Assembly (NCBI RefSeq): GCF_023634655.1
Contig: NZ_JAMKMS010000006.1
Coordinates: 226,259 to 290,258, forward strand
Direction of reading: 5' to 3'
Length of the DNA: 64,000 bases
Source of the DNA: Vibrio methylphosphonaticus
Lineage (GTDB): Bacteria > Pseudomonadota > Gammaproteobacteria > Enterobacterales > Vibrionaceae
The position numbers and the translations under genes were made by a program. Of this stretch, positions 8,792 through 17,503 are shown in pieces. The notes beneath the pieces were generated by a model, which worked only from the letters and a program-made list of their open reading frames with translations, did not search any database and was not told the DNA's origin. The first letter of the stretch is position 1; the number at the start of each line of letters is the position of its first letter.

Positions 8792-9204
8792 CCAAAAAAC
8801 GCCGATTCCAAACCGGTGTTGTAGCCGACATCTGCGGTAAAACCTGTTACCCCAGTTTTGAATAGCAAGCCAATATTGCCATTAAAGCGCAAATCTGATT
8901 CGTATTCTTTGAAAGGAAGGTCGCTGACTTTTTCGAGGCTGCGATTAGCGACACCCGCCCCAACATAACCCGCGATGTTATCGTTTAATGATTTCACCAC
9001 GCCGATATTCAATGCAAAATCATCGTTGTTCGGCCCTGTGCCACCGGATAGATTTGAATAAAATCCAAAACTGAGGTTTCTATCATGATAGAGGCCCACA
9101 CCAAATCCACCGTCACTCGTGGTACCCACGGTGACACTGTTATATTCGCCCGCTAAAGCTGGCGCGCAGAGCAGGCATAAAGAGGCGAGTAAGCGTAGTT
9201 TCAT
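8773..9204 (-). CDS. Small outer-membrane-like beta-barrel protein
   Basis: 143 residues. A clear signal peptide (residues 1-18, MKLRLLASLCLLCAPALA) precedes a chain of alternating polar and aromatic strands (SVTVGTTSDGGFGVGLYHDR, LSFGFYSNLSG, FTADVGYNTGLESAFFGVGY). It ends in an aromatic residue, as outer-membrane barrels do. I recognise no named family; it resembles the small porin-like or YfaZ-type proteins seen in vibrios. TAGGGTCACT precedes the ATG. It lies between fpr (convergent) and the nrfA terminator. Confidence 0.6.
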   Translation of the reverse strand: MKLRLLASLCLLCAPALAGEYNSVTVGTTSDGGFGVGLYHDRNLSFGFYSNLSGGTGPNNDDFALNIGVVKSLNDNIAGYVGAGVANRSLEKVSDLPFKEYESDLRFNGNIGLLFKTGVTGFTADVGYNTGLESAFFGVGYTY

Positions 9205-9310
9205 AGTGACCCTATTGAGTAGTGTTACCCTGTGAGCGAGAGCATACCGAAAACGAGAGTATCTCAGAACTAAGTTAAGATGCTATTAATTAAAGGTTAT
9301 ATTAGATGTG

Positions 9311-9342
9311 AAAAAAAAGCCCTAATTTTTAATTAGGGCTTT
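9311..9342 (-). terminator. Rho-independent terminator of nrfA
   Basis: Read on the minus strand, a 12-bp stem (AAAGCCCTAATT with its complement) and a 3-nt loop are followed by eight T residues. It lies 83 bp after the nrfA stop codon. Confidence 0.85.
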
Positions 9343-9424
9343 GGCAAAAAATCGAATGGGTCACATCACAACCTATGGAGTGCAACCGCAACAGCGGGAC
9401 GCCAACGATTCGGCAACGCTACGT

Positions 9425-10840
9425 TTAGTATTTCGACTCTCTTGTTTGTTGCTCTGCTTCCCATCGCGGTACCACCGTGTCTAGGAAGTGTTGCTTTTCA
9501 GCATTCATTTTATCCATATCCATCCCCAGAGCGGCTTGTGCTTTTTCTTTGGTTGAAATATCTGGAATTTCTACGGGATCGGTAATGCCTTTCTTCGCGA
9601 GTAAACGAATCAGCTTGGTTCTAGCATCGGCCGCTTTGTCTACCGATGTACCAAGCACTTCAAGTGCTACCTCTGGCGCGTGCATGTGCACACCATGTGA
9701 CGCGATAGCGTAGTCCCAGCGCCATTGAGCGTGGCGAATATCCATCAGGATTGGCTTCATTTCTTCTTCAGTTGCGCCCGCATCCCATGCTGCGCCTGCT
9801 TCAAAGTGAGCCGCGACAATTTGTTTTTCAGCGGTCAGCTTCATGTTTAATACTTGAGCTTTGCGCGTAGAAACAATGCCCTGTAACTGATCTTTAGATT
9901 GTGTGTGACAGTTTGCACAGGTATCTTCGAAGCGATCAAATGGATTGCCAACTTTGTGGTCGGTATACACAGTGCCATCTTCTTTGGTTACTTTTGGCAT
10001 ATGGCAATCCACACAAACCACGCCATTCTTACCATGAATGCCATCACGCCATGTTTCATAGCCTGGGTGCTGGGCTTTTAGCATTGGGGCTTTTGAAACG
10101 GCGTGTTGCCAATCTTTAAACTCAATGCCGTCGTAATAGACTTCCATTTCACCTACGCTTGTACCACGATCCCAAGGGAATTTAACGCTCTTGTTGGGAC
10201 CGGTAAAGTAATATTCAACATGGCACTGCGCACAAACAGACGCTTGTTTGTCGAGGCGAGATTGCTCCTCGAATTTCTTACCTATAGCGTCGAAGGCACG
10301 CTCAACGTATGGACGAGTGAGAGCAAGTTCTGGCTCACCATTTTGGAATTTCTCGCTACGAGTATCGTGACAGTCGGCGCAACCGATGGGGTTGGAGATT
10401 TCCCCACCCAAGCGTGCCCATTTCCCTTCGAAATAGCCATCTTCGCCACGCTCTTCAATCATACGAGCAACGTCTGGGCTTTTACAGCTCCAACATGCCA
10501 TTGGCATCGGGCCCGATTTAGCGTCGGTTGGCCCGCCAGTGCGCAGGGTTTGTCTTACATCGTCTAGCGCAAAGAAGTGACCGCGGGCTTTGTTGTAGTC
10601 TTTCGCAAAGCCGTACCCAGCCCATAGAATGACCATATTGGGGTCTTGCTCAAGTGCATCTTCTATTTCGGCACTCTCACTGGTTTGCTTCCAGGTTTTG
10701 TATTGATCGGGGTGATTCTCTTCATAGGTTTGGTTTCTAGGATCAGCCAACCCATCTTCTGTTGTCGCAAAAACCGGTGCACTAGCGGCAGCTAGTATTG
10801 CCAGCGATGCAACGGAACTAATAATCCAATGCTTATTCAC
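9425..10840 (-). CDS. nrfA: Periplasmic pentahaem cytochrome c nitrite reductase (ammonia-forming)
   Basis: 471 residues from the GTG at 10840, which follows CGGAG at good spacing and places a signal peptide at residues 1-25. An ATG 17 codons upstream has no ribosome site. Five haem motifs are visible: the special active-site CWSCK (116-120), then CADCH (154-158), CAQCH (203-207), CVDCH (276-280) and CANCH (308-312). The CxxCK lysine ligand defines NrfA, which reduces nitrite to ammonium with six electrons. It is divergent from nrfBCDEF rather than heading that operon as in E. coli. FNR- and NarP-like sites lie upstream. Confidence 0.97.
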   Translation of the reverse strand: MNKHWIISSVASLAILAAASAPVFATTEDGLADPRNQTYEENHPDQYKTWKQTSESAEIEDALEQDPNMVILWAGYGFAKDYNKARGHFFALDDVRQTLRTGGPTDAKSGPMPMACWSCKSPDVARMIEERGEDGYFEGKWARLGGEISNPIGCADCHDTRSEKFQNGEPELALTRPYVERAFDAIGKKFEEQSRLDKQASVCAQCHVEYYFTGPNKSVKFPWDRGTSVGEMEVYYDGIEFKDWQHAVSKAPMLKAQHPGYETWRDGIHGKNGVVCVDCHMPKVTKEDGTVYTDHKVGNPFDRFEDTCANCHTQSKDQLQGIVSTRKAQVLNMKLTAEKQIVAAHFEAGAAWDAGATEEEMKPILMDIRHAQWRWDYAIASHGVHMHAPEVALEVLGTSVDKAADARTKLIRLLAKKGITDPVEIPDISTKEKAQAALGMDMDKMNAEKQHFLDTVVPRWEAEQQTRESKY

Positions 10841-11023
10841 AGTGTAATCTCCGTATTCTAATTTTTGAAATGCGTTGTGGGGCTTTTCCATTTATAAGAA
10901 TTGGAGATGTCCGTTGTGGGTAATAACGAAATATAAACCGCAATTGACGTTGTAATAATACGCCACAGATTGACATATTTTATTACATGTCGGCGCTTTC
11001 CTGTCCTAGATCAATTTAGGGGA

Positions 11024-11037
11024 GTGATCTCGATCAT
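11024..11037 (-). promoter_or_regulatory. FNR/CRP-type palindrome upstream of nrfA
   Basis: GTGATCTCGATCAT keeps the TGAT-N4-ATCA core of FNR sites (8 of 10 consensus bases). The wider AGTGATCTCGATCATA also matches the CRP consensus at 13 of 16 positions, so either factor could bind. Its centre, 11030.5, is 28.0 bp from the NarP-like box. A class II position would put the nrfA start near 10989, where the -10 is poor; a class I position (-61.5) would use TAAAAT at 10977-10982. The start site is not settled. Confidence 0.6.
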
Positions 11038-11050
11038 ATCAAAATAAATC

Positions 11051-11066
11051 TAACCCTAAAGGGGTA
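11051..11066. promoter_or_regulatory. NarP/NarL-type 7-2-7 box between nrfA and nrfB
   Basis: TAACCCTAAAGGGGTA fits the inverted heptamer pattern TACYYMT-N2-AKRRGTA at 13 of 14 informative bases. Its 15-base core extended to ...GTAG recurs upstream of nirB. It predicts nitrate/nitrite-responsive control of nrfA. It is also 268 bp upstream of nrfB and could serve both directions. Confidence 0.7.
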
Positions 11067-11139
11067 GTCGTGGTGAATTTGTTGATATTAATTATCATTA
11101 TAAAACAGCATCTTATGTAAAATTACACACACAAATAAT

Positions 11140-11155
11140 AGTGACTTTGCTCACT
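11140..11155 (+). promoter_or_regulatory. CRP-like palindrome upstream of nrfB
   Basis: AGTGACTTTGCTCACT has the GTGA-N6-TCAC core of CRP sites, with the outer bases differing. It is centred 186 bp before the nrfB ATG. The rest of the 493-bp nrfA-nrfB gap is AT-rich with no further named site. Confidence 0.5.
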
Positions 11156-11333
11156 AATTAGCCTTAAGGAAGTAGGCGAAATTAGCCGAGCAACATATGA
11201 TCAGGTTGTGAAGCGTTGTGGCTTTCCTAAATAAGAATTGATTGCATTTTCTCATCTGATTTGAGGAAAAGTATTAATTATTGACCAAACTCCCAGTTAC
11301 GCTCTGGTAGAGAAGGTTTAAGGAAAGGATACG

Positions 11334-11933
11334 ATGGGCAATGTTAAATTGACCATAACGATAATGCTTCAGGCCCTTCTAGCATTTTCTCTTTATGGTT
11401 TTTCATTCAATGCCTTTGCCGATGATGATACAGCACTTCCGTCAACGGGAGCTGAGCAGCAGCGGTATAAGGTAGAGTTAATTCGTGATAAAGATTACAA
11501 ATGTATTCAATGTCACAAAGACTCAAAACAGACACTTGCTGGATCCCATGGAGAGGATGCTATCTCTATCATAGGAAAAGAAGTGAATTGTACTCAATGT
11601 CACAGTGATATTGGACCGGACCACCGAGATGGCGCTTCTACCGTTGTTCAGTATCACGATGCCCAGTCGCAGCCTGGCACGGATAAAGTATGGCTCTCTC
11701 CTGAAGCGATACTAAAGGCGAACCAATTGTGTACGGATTGCCACCAACCTCAGCACTTAAGTGAAGACAGTTGGACGCATGACGTTCATGCTAAAAACTT
11801 AACCTGTAGCAACTGCCATTCCGTTCATGCTGAAAAAGCCAAAGTCTTATCGTTTGACCATAAAGCAAAGATTAAAATGTGTGTCGATTGCCATAAAGAC
11901 TTCAACGAATTGCGTGAAGAGGAGGGCAGGTGA
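11334..11933 (+). CDS. nrfB: Pentahaem c-type cytochrome, electron donor to NrfA
   Basis: 199 residues with a signal peptide ending near residue 29 (NAFA). Five CxxCH motifs follow: CIQCH (57-61), CTQCH, CTDCH, CSNCH and CVDCH. That number and length match NrfB of the E. coli-type Nrf system, which carries electrons from the membrane quinol dehydrogenase NrfCD to NrfA in the periplasm. AAGGAAAGGATACG precedes the ATG. nrfC starts 2 bp after its stop, so nrfBCD is one transcript. Confidence 0.94.
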   Translation: MGNVKLTITIMLQALLAFSLYGFSFNAFADDDTALPSTGAEQQRYKVELIRDKDYKCIQCHKDSKQTLAGSHGEDAISIIGKEVNCTQCHSDIGPDHRDGASTVVQYHDAQSQPGTDKVWLSPEAILKANQLCTDCHQPQHLSEDSWTHDVHAKNLTCSNCHSVHAEKAKVLSFDHKAKIKMCVDCHKDFNELREEEGR

Positions 11934-11934
11934 T

Positions 11935-12624
11935 ATGAGTTGTTCTAGACGAAATTTTCTAGCCGGATCTGGTGCGGTCATTTTTACCACGGGTGTTGCA
12001 ACCACATCTGTGCTCACCAGCACGAACTCAAATGCGTCAGCGGATAGTGCGGAAACCGCCAAGCGCTATGGCATGCTACACGATGAAAATGCCTGTATTG
12101 GTTGTACCGCTTGTACAGAAGCGTGTAGAGAAGTCAATAATGTGCCTGAAGGTGTTTCCCGATTAGAGATTCATCGCTCTGAGCCAATGGGTGAGTACCC
12201 AGATGTTGAATACCGTTTTACCCGAACTTCTTGTCAACATTGTGAAAACCCTCCTTGTGTTTACGTTTGCCCAACGGGTGCTGCTTATAAAGATGAAGAA
12301 ACCGGTATTGTAGATGTGCACAAAGAGAAATGTGTCGGCTGCGGGTATTGCCTAGCGGCTTGTCCGTACCAAGTGCGTTTTTTCCACCCAGAAGATCACT
12401 CCGCCGATAAATGTAACTTCTGTCGCGATACTAACCTAGCGGCAGGTAAACAGCCTGCTTGTGTAGAGAGTTGTCCGACAAAAGCGTTGGTATTTGGTGA
12501 TCTAAACGATCCACAGAGTAATATCAGCAAGGCTATTACGGTTAACGCCGTCTATCGAGATAAAGCGCATTTGGGCACCAAGCCTCAGCTTTATAAAGTA
12601 CCGTTCCATAAGGGGGAGGTGTAG
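11935..12624 (+). CDS. nrfC: Fe-S subunit of the Nrf quinol dehydrogenase
   Basis: 229 residues from the ATG at 11935, after GAGGGCAGG; an upstream in-frame start inside nrfB would bury the export signal. The N-terminus has the Tat motif SRRNFL. Four ferredoxin-type cysteine clusters follow: CIGCTACTEAC, CQHCENPPCVYVC, CVGCGYCLAAC and CNFCRD with CVESC. This is the periplasmic 4x[4Fe-4S] protein that takes electrons from NrfD and gives them to NrfB. It lies between nrfB and nrfD with almost no gaps. Confidence 0.95.
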   Translation: MSCSRRNFLAGSGAVIFTTGVATTSVLTSTNSNASADSAETAKRYGMLHDENACIGCTACTEACREVNNVPEGVSRLEIHRSEPMGEYPDVEYRFTRTSCQHCENPPCVYVCPTGAAYKDEETGIVDVHKEKCVGCGYCLAACPYQVRFFHPEDHSADKCNFCRDTNLAAGKQPACVESCPTKALVFGDLNDPQSNISKAITVNAVYRDKAHLGTKPQLYKVPFHKGEV

Positions 12625-12625
12625 C

Positions 12626-13582
12626 ATGAGTATTTGGGAAACTGCCTTTCATTTTGACTCTTTAGTATGGGATTGGATCATCGCTATTTACCTGTTTTTA
12701 GCAGGTATGTCGGCGGGTGCGGTTATGATTGCGCTGTATTTGAAGCGTAACGTAATAGAAGGCAATCCAGCGGATAACGGCATATTGAAAGCCATGGCAT
12801 GGTTGGCGCCATTTGGCATTATCGTTGGGTTGTTGATTTTGGTGTTCCACTTAACGAAACCGTTAGAGTTTTGGAAGATCATGATTTACTTTAATCCGAC
12901 CTCAGTGATGTCGATGGGCGTGATTTTGTTCCAAGTCTATATGGCAGTGTTGTTTGTGTGGATTGGACTCATTTTCCGTAAGCCGATCATGGACGTTTTA
13001 GGCGGGAAGTTTGATTTCGTTGAAACTATCCTGATTAAACTAGAAAAAGTCGAAAATGGAATTGAGATATTTTTGGGTGTCTTAGCGATCGCTCTTGCGG
13101 CTTATACGGGCTTCTTATTGTCCGCATTGAAGACTTACCCAATGCTCAATAACCCCGTTTTACCGATTCTATTCCTATTTTCTAGCTTGTCCTCTGGCGC
13201 AGCCGCGAGCTTGTTGTTTGGTATCTTAGTGTTTAAAGAAGATGCGCACAGCCCGAGTGTAAAGTGGGTGCATCGTTTTGAACGCCCAGTCGTATTGTTT
13301 GAACTGTTTGTGATTGTTACTTTCTTTACTGGTCTTATCTTTAGTGGTGGGCAGAACGAAGCCGCCGCTTGGAATGCCATTGGCGGAGGTTTTTGGTCGA
13401 ACTGGTTTTGGTACGGGGTAATTGGCTTAGGGATGCTATTGCCATTGGCGATGAATTTCTTTAGCTCTGACAAAGTGAAACATAATCATGGCTTTATTTT
13501 GGTTGTAACATCGCTCAGTTTACTCGGTGTATTGATGTTAAGGACATTTGTGTTGTACGCAGGACAAATGACGATTGTTTAG
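12626..13582 (+). CDS. nrfD: Integral membrane quinol-oxidising subunit
   Basis: 318 residues with about eight hydrophobic segments, typical of NrfD/PsrC. The start (WETAFHFDSLVWDWIIAIYLFLAGMSAGAVM) matches the family's conserved first helix and the FLAG-SAG motif near the quinol site. It oxidises menaquinol and passes electrons to NrfC. The ATG is 1 bp after the nrfC stop, with GGGGGAGG as ribosome site. A strong hairpin follows before nrfE. Confidence 0.95.
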   Translation: MSIWETAFHFDSLVWDWIIAIYLFLAGMSAGAVMIALYLKRNVIEGNPADNGILKAMAWLAPFGIIVGLLILVFHLTKPLEFWKIMIYFNPTSVMSMGVILFQVYMAVLFVWIGLIFRKPIMDVLGGKFDFVETILIKLEKVENGIEIFLGVLAIALAAYTGFLLSALKTYPMLNNPVLPILFLFSSLSSGAAASLLFGILVFKEDAHSPSVKWVHRFERPVVLFELFVIVTFFTGLIFSGGQNEAAAWNAIGGGFWSNWFWYGVIGLGMLLPLAMNFFSSDKVKHNHGFILVVTSLSLLGVLMLRTFVLYAGQMTIV

Positions 13583-13605
13583 CCCCTGTATTTCTCCGCT
13601 AGCCT

Positions 13606-13643
13606 ATGGATGTCGTCATTCTTTACAGAGTGACGACATCCAT
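13606..13643 (+). terminator. Intercistronic hairpin between nrfD and nrfE
   Basis: A perfect 13-bp stem (ATGGATGTCGTCA at 13606-13618, complement at 13631-13643) with a 12-nt loop, 24 bp after nrfD. It is followed by TTTTC only, so it may be a partial terminator or an mRNA-processing stem that lowers nrfEF expression relative to nrfBCD. The small open frame over it is probably not a gene. Confidence 0.6.
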
Positions 13644-13732
13644 TTTCAAGCGGATATTTTTAGAGCGTAGGGGGTCAATTTGGTGTGTTCTAAAAGTGTG
13701 GGCTCTCGCTGTTATCATTGGGTTGAGGTTTT

Positions 13733-15784
13733 ATGATTGGTCATATTGGATTACTCGCACTGATTTGTACGGCGATGGTCAGTACCTTAGGGGCGGTGTG
13801 CGGACTTATCGGCACTGTCAGAGTATTTCAATCAGATCTGATGGTGGGTATCGCACGAGTTACTCGCCTAAGTAGTTTTCTTGCTTTATTTTTCTCAATG
13901 ATGTCGATGGTGATACTGGCGTATGGCTTTGCTATTGATGATTTTGCATTAAGTTATGTTTCCCAGAACTCCAACAGCCAGTTGCCGCTCCCATTTAAAA
14001 TCGCCGCAACATGGGGTGGGCATGAGGGTTCCATGTTATTCTGGGTTGTGACGCTGTCACTATGGTGTGTGGGTTTGTCAAAAGCTCGCGCCGAGAGAAG
14101 GTATCGATTTCATGCCACTTGGATCATGCTTTGCTTTATTGCCATATTTGCCTGGTTTACCCTTCTAGCTTCCAATCCATTTGAATTTAATCCGACGTTA
14201 CCCGCACAAGGCCGCGACTTGAACCCAATGCTACAAGACATTGGCTTAATCATTCATCCGCCTTTGTTATATATCGGCTACGTTGGTTTTGCGTCTGTTC
14301 TTGCTCTTGCCGTTGGGGCGTTATTGGATAATGAAAGCACGTCAACGTGGTTAAATGACGCGAAGACCTACACGCTGAATGCGTGGATATTTTTGTCTGT
14401 GGGTATTGCAGTGGGTTCTTGGTGGGCTTACTACGAGTTAGGTTGGGGAGGCTGGTGGTTTTGGGACCCCGTGGAAAACGCCTCATTGTTACCTTGGTTA
14501 ACTGCAACGGCGTTAATGCATACACTACTGGCGTCAAGAGTCAGGAACCAACTGTTAATTTGGAGTTACTCACTGGCTTTTGTGACATTTTGTTTGAGTA
14601 TTCTAGGCACATTTATTGTGCGTTCTGGCGTGCTCACCTCAGTTCATGCTTTTGCGGTGGATCCTAGCAAGGGTTTTACTTTATTAGGGATACTATCGCT
14701 TGTTTTCATACTATCGTTTTTGATACTGATTAAGCGTATTGACTCGATTCAGTCGCGAACCTTACAAGGCGTTTTAAACAAAAATTTTCTACTACTGGCG
14801 TGTGCGAACCTATTCACCTTAGCCACAACCATTGTCGTGTTTGGTACATTCTACCCAATGGTCTACGAGTTAGTAGGGCTAGGGAATATTTCGGTTGGCG
14901 CACCTTATTTCAATCTTCTAATTGCGCCATTGGCCATTATTGCACTGTTTGTTGTCGGATTTTCAGCGTTGTTAAAATGGGATTCGGCATCGCCTGATAA
15001 ACTGCGTTCAACACTTGTTGGACTAGCGGTTGCTACCTTGGGTGTGGCGGGTGGCATGGTTAGCTACTACGTCTATCACAACGAAGCTGTCGGAGCTGAG
15101 TGGTCAATGTGGGCATTTTTTAGCTGCTGGGGCGCGCTTTGGGTTGTCGCCACTCATGGTATTGCGTTTTACCGCAACCGATCATCGATTCATTTTAAAA
15201 GAACGCATGTAAAAAGAACGCTTGTAAAAAGAGTGCATGTTAAACGAATGCTCTATGTGTCCGTTGCGCACATTGGGTTTGCCGTCGTCGCGTTTGGCGC
15301 AGCAATGAACAGTGAATACTCGTATGAAATAACGCGGAAATTGGGGCCGACGAGCCAAGTTGAGTTTGGCGACTATCAACTTCACTATGTTGACACGCAG
15401 CTCTATGTTGCGCCCACTTTTAGCGCAGAGCGAGCCGTAATTGAAATACGACCGTTACCAAACAAGGAAAGCCAATCAGAACAAATATGGTTTGCTTATC
15501 CAGAAAAGCGCCATTATCCGATACGCGTAATGAATATGACTGAGCCATCTATGACTGCGTTTTGGGACGGTGATATCTACATCTCCTTAGGAGAAAAAAT
15601 AGATAGCGCTCATTACGCGGTGCGGATTCAATTTAAAGCATTTATCCGTTGGATTTGGTTGGGTGCACTGCTTATGGTTTTAGGCGTAACTGGCGTGTTG
15701 TTCAGCCAGCGCGAAAAGAGTAACGTCCGGGCATCATGCGAAAATAACCCTTCAATAATAGCCGGAGGGTACATTGAGAACTAG
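13733..15784 (+). CDS. nrfE: CcmF-family haem lyase subunit for the NrfA CxxCK haem
   Basis: 683 residues with many membrane segments. The tryptophan-rich WWD motif GWGGWWFWDPVENASLLPW (near residues 239-257) and the early ATWGGHEGSMLFWV segment identify the CcmF/NrfE family. With NrfF it attaches haem to the lysine-ligated site of NrfA. GAGG precedes the ATG. It is longer than E. coli NrfE (about 550 residues) and nearer to CcmF in length. A basic stretch at residues 487-506 is coded by four 15-bp tandem units and looks like a local expansion. Confidence 0.9.
   Translation: MIGHIGLLALICTAMVSTLGAVCGLIGTVRVFQSDLMVGIARVTRLSSFLALFFSMMSMVILAYGFAIDDFALSYVSQNSNSQLPLPFKIAATWGGHEGSMLFWVVTLSLWCVGLSKARAERRYRFHATWIMLCFIAIFAWFTLLASNPFEFNPTLPAQGRDLNPMLQDIGLIIHPPLLYIGYVGFASVLALAVGALLDNESTSTWLNDAKTYTLNAWIFLSVGIAVGSWWAYYELGWGGWWFWDPVENASLLPWLTATALMHTLLASRVRNQLLIWSYSLAFVTFCLSILGTFIVRSGVLTSVHAFAVDPSKGFTLLGILSLVFILSFLILIKRIDSIQSRTLQGVLNKNFLLLACANLFTLATTIVVFGTFYPMVYELVGLGNISVGAPYFNLLIAPLAIIALFVVGFSALLKWDSASPDKLRSTLVGLAVATLGVAGGMVSYYVYHNEAVGAEWSMWAFFSCWGALWVVATHGIAFYRNRSSIHFKRTHVKRTLVKRVHVKRMLYVSVAHIGFAVVAFGAAMNSEYSYEITRKLGPTSQVEFGDYQLHYVDTQLYVAPTFSAERAVIEIRPLPNKESQSEQIWFAYPEKRHYPIRVMNMTEPSMTAFWDGDIYISLGEKIDSAHYAVRIQFKAFIRWIWLGALLMVLGVTGVLFSQREKSNVRASCENNPSIIAGGYIEN
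15191..15250 (+). repeat. In-frame 4 x 15-bp repeat inside nrfE
   Basis: Four consecutive 15-bp units, of the form CATGTAAAAAGAACG, code for HFKRT HVKRT LVKRV HVKRM. They add a run of basic residues in what should be a cytoplasmic loop between membrane segments. Confidence 0.8.
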
Positions 15785-16253
15785 TCAGATTCACGCGATA
15801 AATGGGGCGCGTTGTTGGGTGTCGGTGTTTGCAGCATTGCTGCTGACAGTGTTTTGTTTGAATATCTCATCCGCATCCGCCAGTTCACAGTCGGTAGAGT
15901 TATTTGAATTTGACTCAATTAAACAACAGAAGGATGCCATTGCATTAGCAAAAACATTGCGCTGTCCTATGTGTCAAAACCAGAACTTGATTGAATCCAA
16001 TTCGCCAGTCGCGAAAGATATTCGTTTAAGAGTGTTTGAGCTGATAAAGCAAGGAAAAACCGAGCAAGAAGTAAAAGACTATATGGTCGCTCGATACGGG
16101 CAGCATGTGCTTTATCAACCATCACTTTCCAAACAAAATGCGTTGTTGTGGGGAGCGCCGTTCATTATTGCTCTGATACTTCTTGTACTGATGTTTTATC
16201 GAGTTATCCGCACTAAGGGACATCAAACGAGTCGTGATGAGGGCTCGGTGTAA
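15774..16253 (+). CDS. nrfF: Haem lyase thiol-redox subunit, CcmH-like
   Basis: 159 residues. It starts at a TTG that overlaps the nrfE stop by 11 bp and follows GGAGGGT; no better start exists. A signal peptide (to about residue 37) is followed by the CcmH signature LRCPMCQNQNL, whose two cysteines reduce the apocytochrome haem-binding site. A single C-terminal membrane helix (ALLWGAPFIIALILLVLMFY) anchors it. Unlike E. coli, no nrfG follows. Confidence 0.9.
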   Translation: MRTSQIHAINGARCWVSVFAALLLTVFCLNISSASASSQSVELFEFDSIKQQKDAIALAKTLRCPMCQNQNLIESNSPVAKDIRLRVFELIKQGKTEQEVKDYMVARYGQHVLYQPSLSKQNALLWGAPFIIALILLVLMFYRVIRTKGHQTSRDEGSV

Positions 16254-16357
16254 TGTAACGTCGATACGGTAGGCGTAAATGACAAATTCCCACTAGTCAG
16301 CTTATTGCAACTCATTGTAATATCGATGTAAAGGATGTTTACTTTGAGTAAAGGATT

Positions 16358-16831
16358 ATGACACCACAGCAACGCGACTTTTTAGAACAATACTTATCCA
16401 CACTCTCTCAAGCAGAGCGAATAGCGGTTCCTGCGGCTATCGCTGAGCACTTCTGCGCCGATGAATACAATGCTAATGAATGCGCGCGATTAATTGATGA
16501 GGGCATCAAAACGGCAACATGTAGCCTAAAAGAAGGGTACGTCATTGATGATGAACCATTGCCAGAGATCGGGCGATTATCTGTTGTGCTTAATTGGCAT
16601 CAAGTGCCCGTGTGTATTGTAAAAGTGACCAGTGTGGCGATTTGTGCGTTTGATAAAGTGCCGCCTGAATTCGCTTTTATGGAGGGAGAAGGTGATCGCA
16701 GTTACCCGTCTTGGCGTGCGTCTCATATTGAGTTTTTCCAGAGTTACGTCTCTCAGTTGGGTCTAACCTTTACTACAGACGATGATCTTGTGTTGGAAAC
16801 GTTTGAAAAAGTTTATCCCGTTGGCGCATAA
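16358..16831 (+). CDS. ASCH-domain protein
   Basis: 157 residues. The segment ECARLIDEGIKTATCSLKEG followed by GRLSVVLNWHQVPVCIVKVTSVAICAFDKVP and the late AFMEGEGDRSYPSWRASHIEFF fit the ASCH (PUA-like) domain family. Some ASCH proteins are amidohydrolases or bind RNA; the substrate here is unknown. AAAGGATT precedes the ATG. It stands alone downstream of the nrf operon with its own short leader. Confidence 0.75.
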   Translation: MTPQQRDFLEQYLSTLSQAERIAVPAAIAEHFCADEYNANECARLIDEGIKTATCSLKEGYVIDDEPLPEIGRLSVVLNWHQVPVCIVKVTSVAICAFDKVPPEFAFMEGEGDRSYPSWRASHIEFFQSYVSQLGLTFTTDDDLVLETFEKVYPVGA

Positions 16832-16924
16832 GGTCCTGTTCCCAATACGGTTATCGTGAGGTTAGTATCGTGACTTCATTACTATGAGACTCTCACATGA
16901 CATAAGCATCCTGAGGTTAACACT

Positions 16925-16942
16925 ATGAAACAACCATTATGA
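16925..16942 (+). CDS. Five-codon leader frame overlapping the next gene's start
   Basis: ATG AAA CAA CCA TTA TGA follows a TGAGG site. Its stop overlaps the ATG of the acetyltransferase at 16939 (ATGA). It could couple translation of the two, or the acetyltransferase could simply start upstream of a chance frame. Confidence 0.3.
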   Translation: MKQPL

Positions 16943-17448
16943 AAATAAGTATCGAAAGTCGTCGCCTTCACATGCGTCAAATCAATGCTAGCGATGAGTG
17001 CTTTTTTAGAGCGCTTCACCGTGATAAGCGGGTGACGCATCTATGCTTTGATACACCGACGGATGCGGAAATTCAGCACCGATTTGTGCAACGCTTACCA
17101 CCTTGGAATATTACGGCATCTCATTGGCTATGTTTAACGATTGTGGAACAAGAAACAGGTAAGAAAATTGGGTTTACCGGGTTCATTATTGAAGATGATA
17201 AGGCTGAAGTTGGCTATTTAATCACACCTGATTGTCATGGTTATGGCTATGCAACAGAATCATTACAGGCGCTGTTAACGTGGGCGCAGTCGCACCTTCC
17301 TGATATCGGTTTTGAGGCGACGGTGACCGATGGGAATACTCAGTCTGAACGGGTATTAAGTAAGTGTGGCTTTACTCAGATAAAGCGAGTGCCGGATGCT
17401 TTCAGGATTAATGGTCACTGGCATGATGACGTTATCTATGCGCGATAG
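16939..17448 (+). CDS. GNAT acetyltransferase, RimJ/RimL-like
   Basis: 169 residues. The opening IESRRLHMRQINASDECFFRALHRDKRVTHLCF and the acetyl-CoA loop VGYLITPDCHGYGYATESLQALLTWA are typical of GNAT_3 (RimJ-like) enzymes. The late NTQSERVLSKCGFTQIKRV is the usual C-terminal strand. These enzymes acetylate amino groups of proteins or small molecules; the substrate here is unknown. A five-codon frame overlaps its start. Confidence 0.8.
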   Translation: MKISIESRRLHMRQINASDECFFRALHRDKRVTHLCFDTPTDAEIQHRFVQRLPPWNITASHWLCLTIVEQETGKKIGFTGFIIEDDKAEVGYLITPDCHGYGYATESLQALLTWAQSHLPDIGFEATVTDGNTQSERVLSKCGFTQIKRVPDAFRINGHWHDDVIYAR

Positions 17449-17503
17449 GTGTGCGTTACCGTAATGCAAGGGTCAGGTTATTGAGTGTAAAAGGAGAGAC
17501 TCA

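Noticed and set aside
10103..10567. 154-codon open frame opposite nrfA
   Set aside because: Lies wholly antisense to a well-supported gene and has no ribosome site or recognisable sequence.
13606..13875. 89-codon open frame between nrfD and nrfE
   Set aside because: It starts in the hairpin stem, has no ribosome site and overlaps nrfE.
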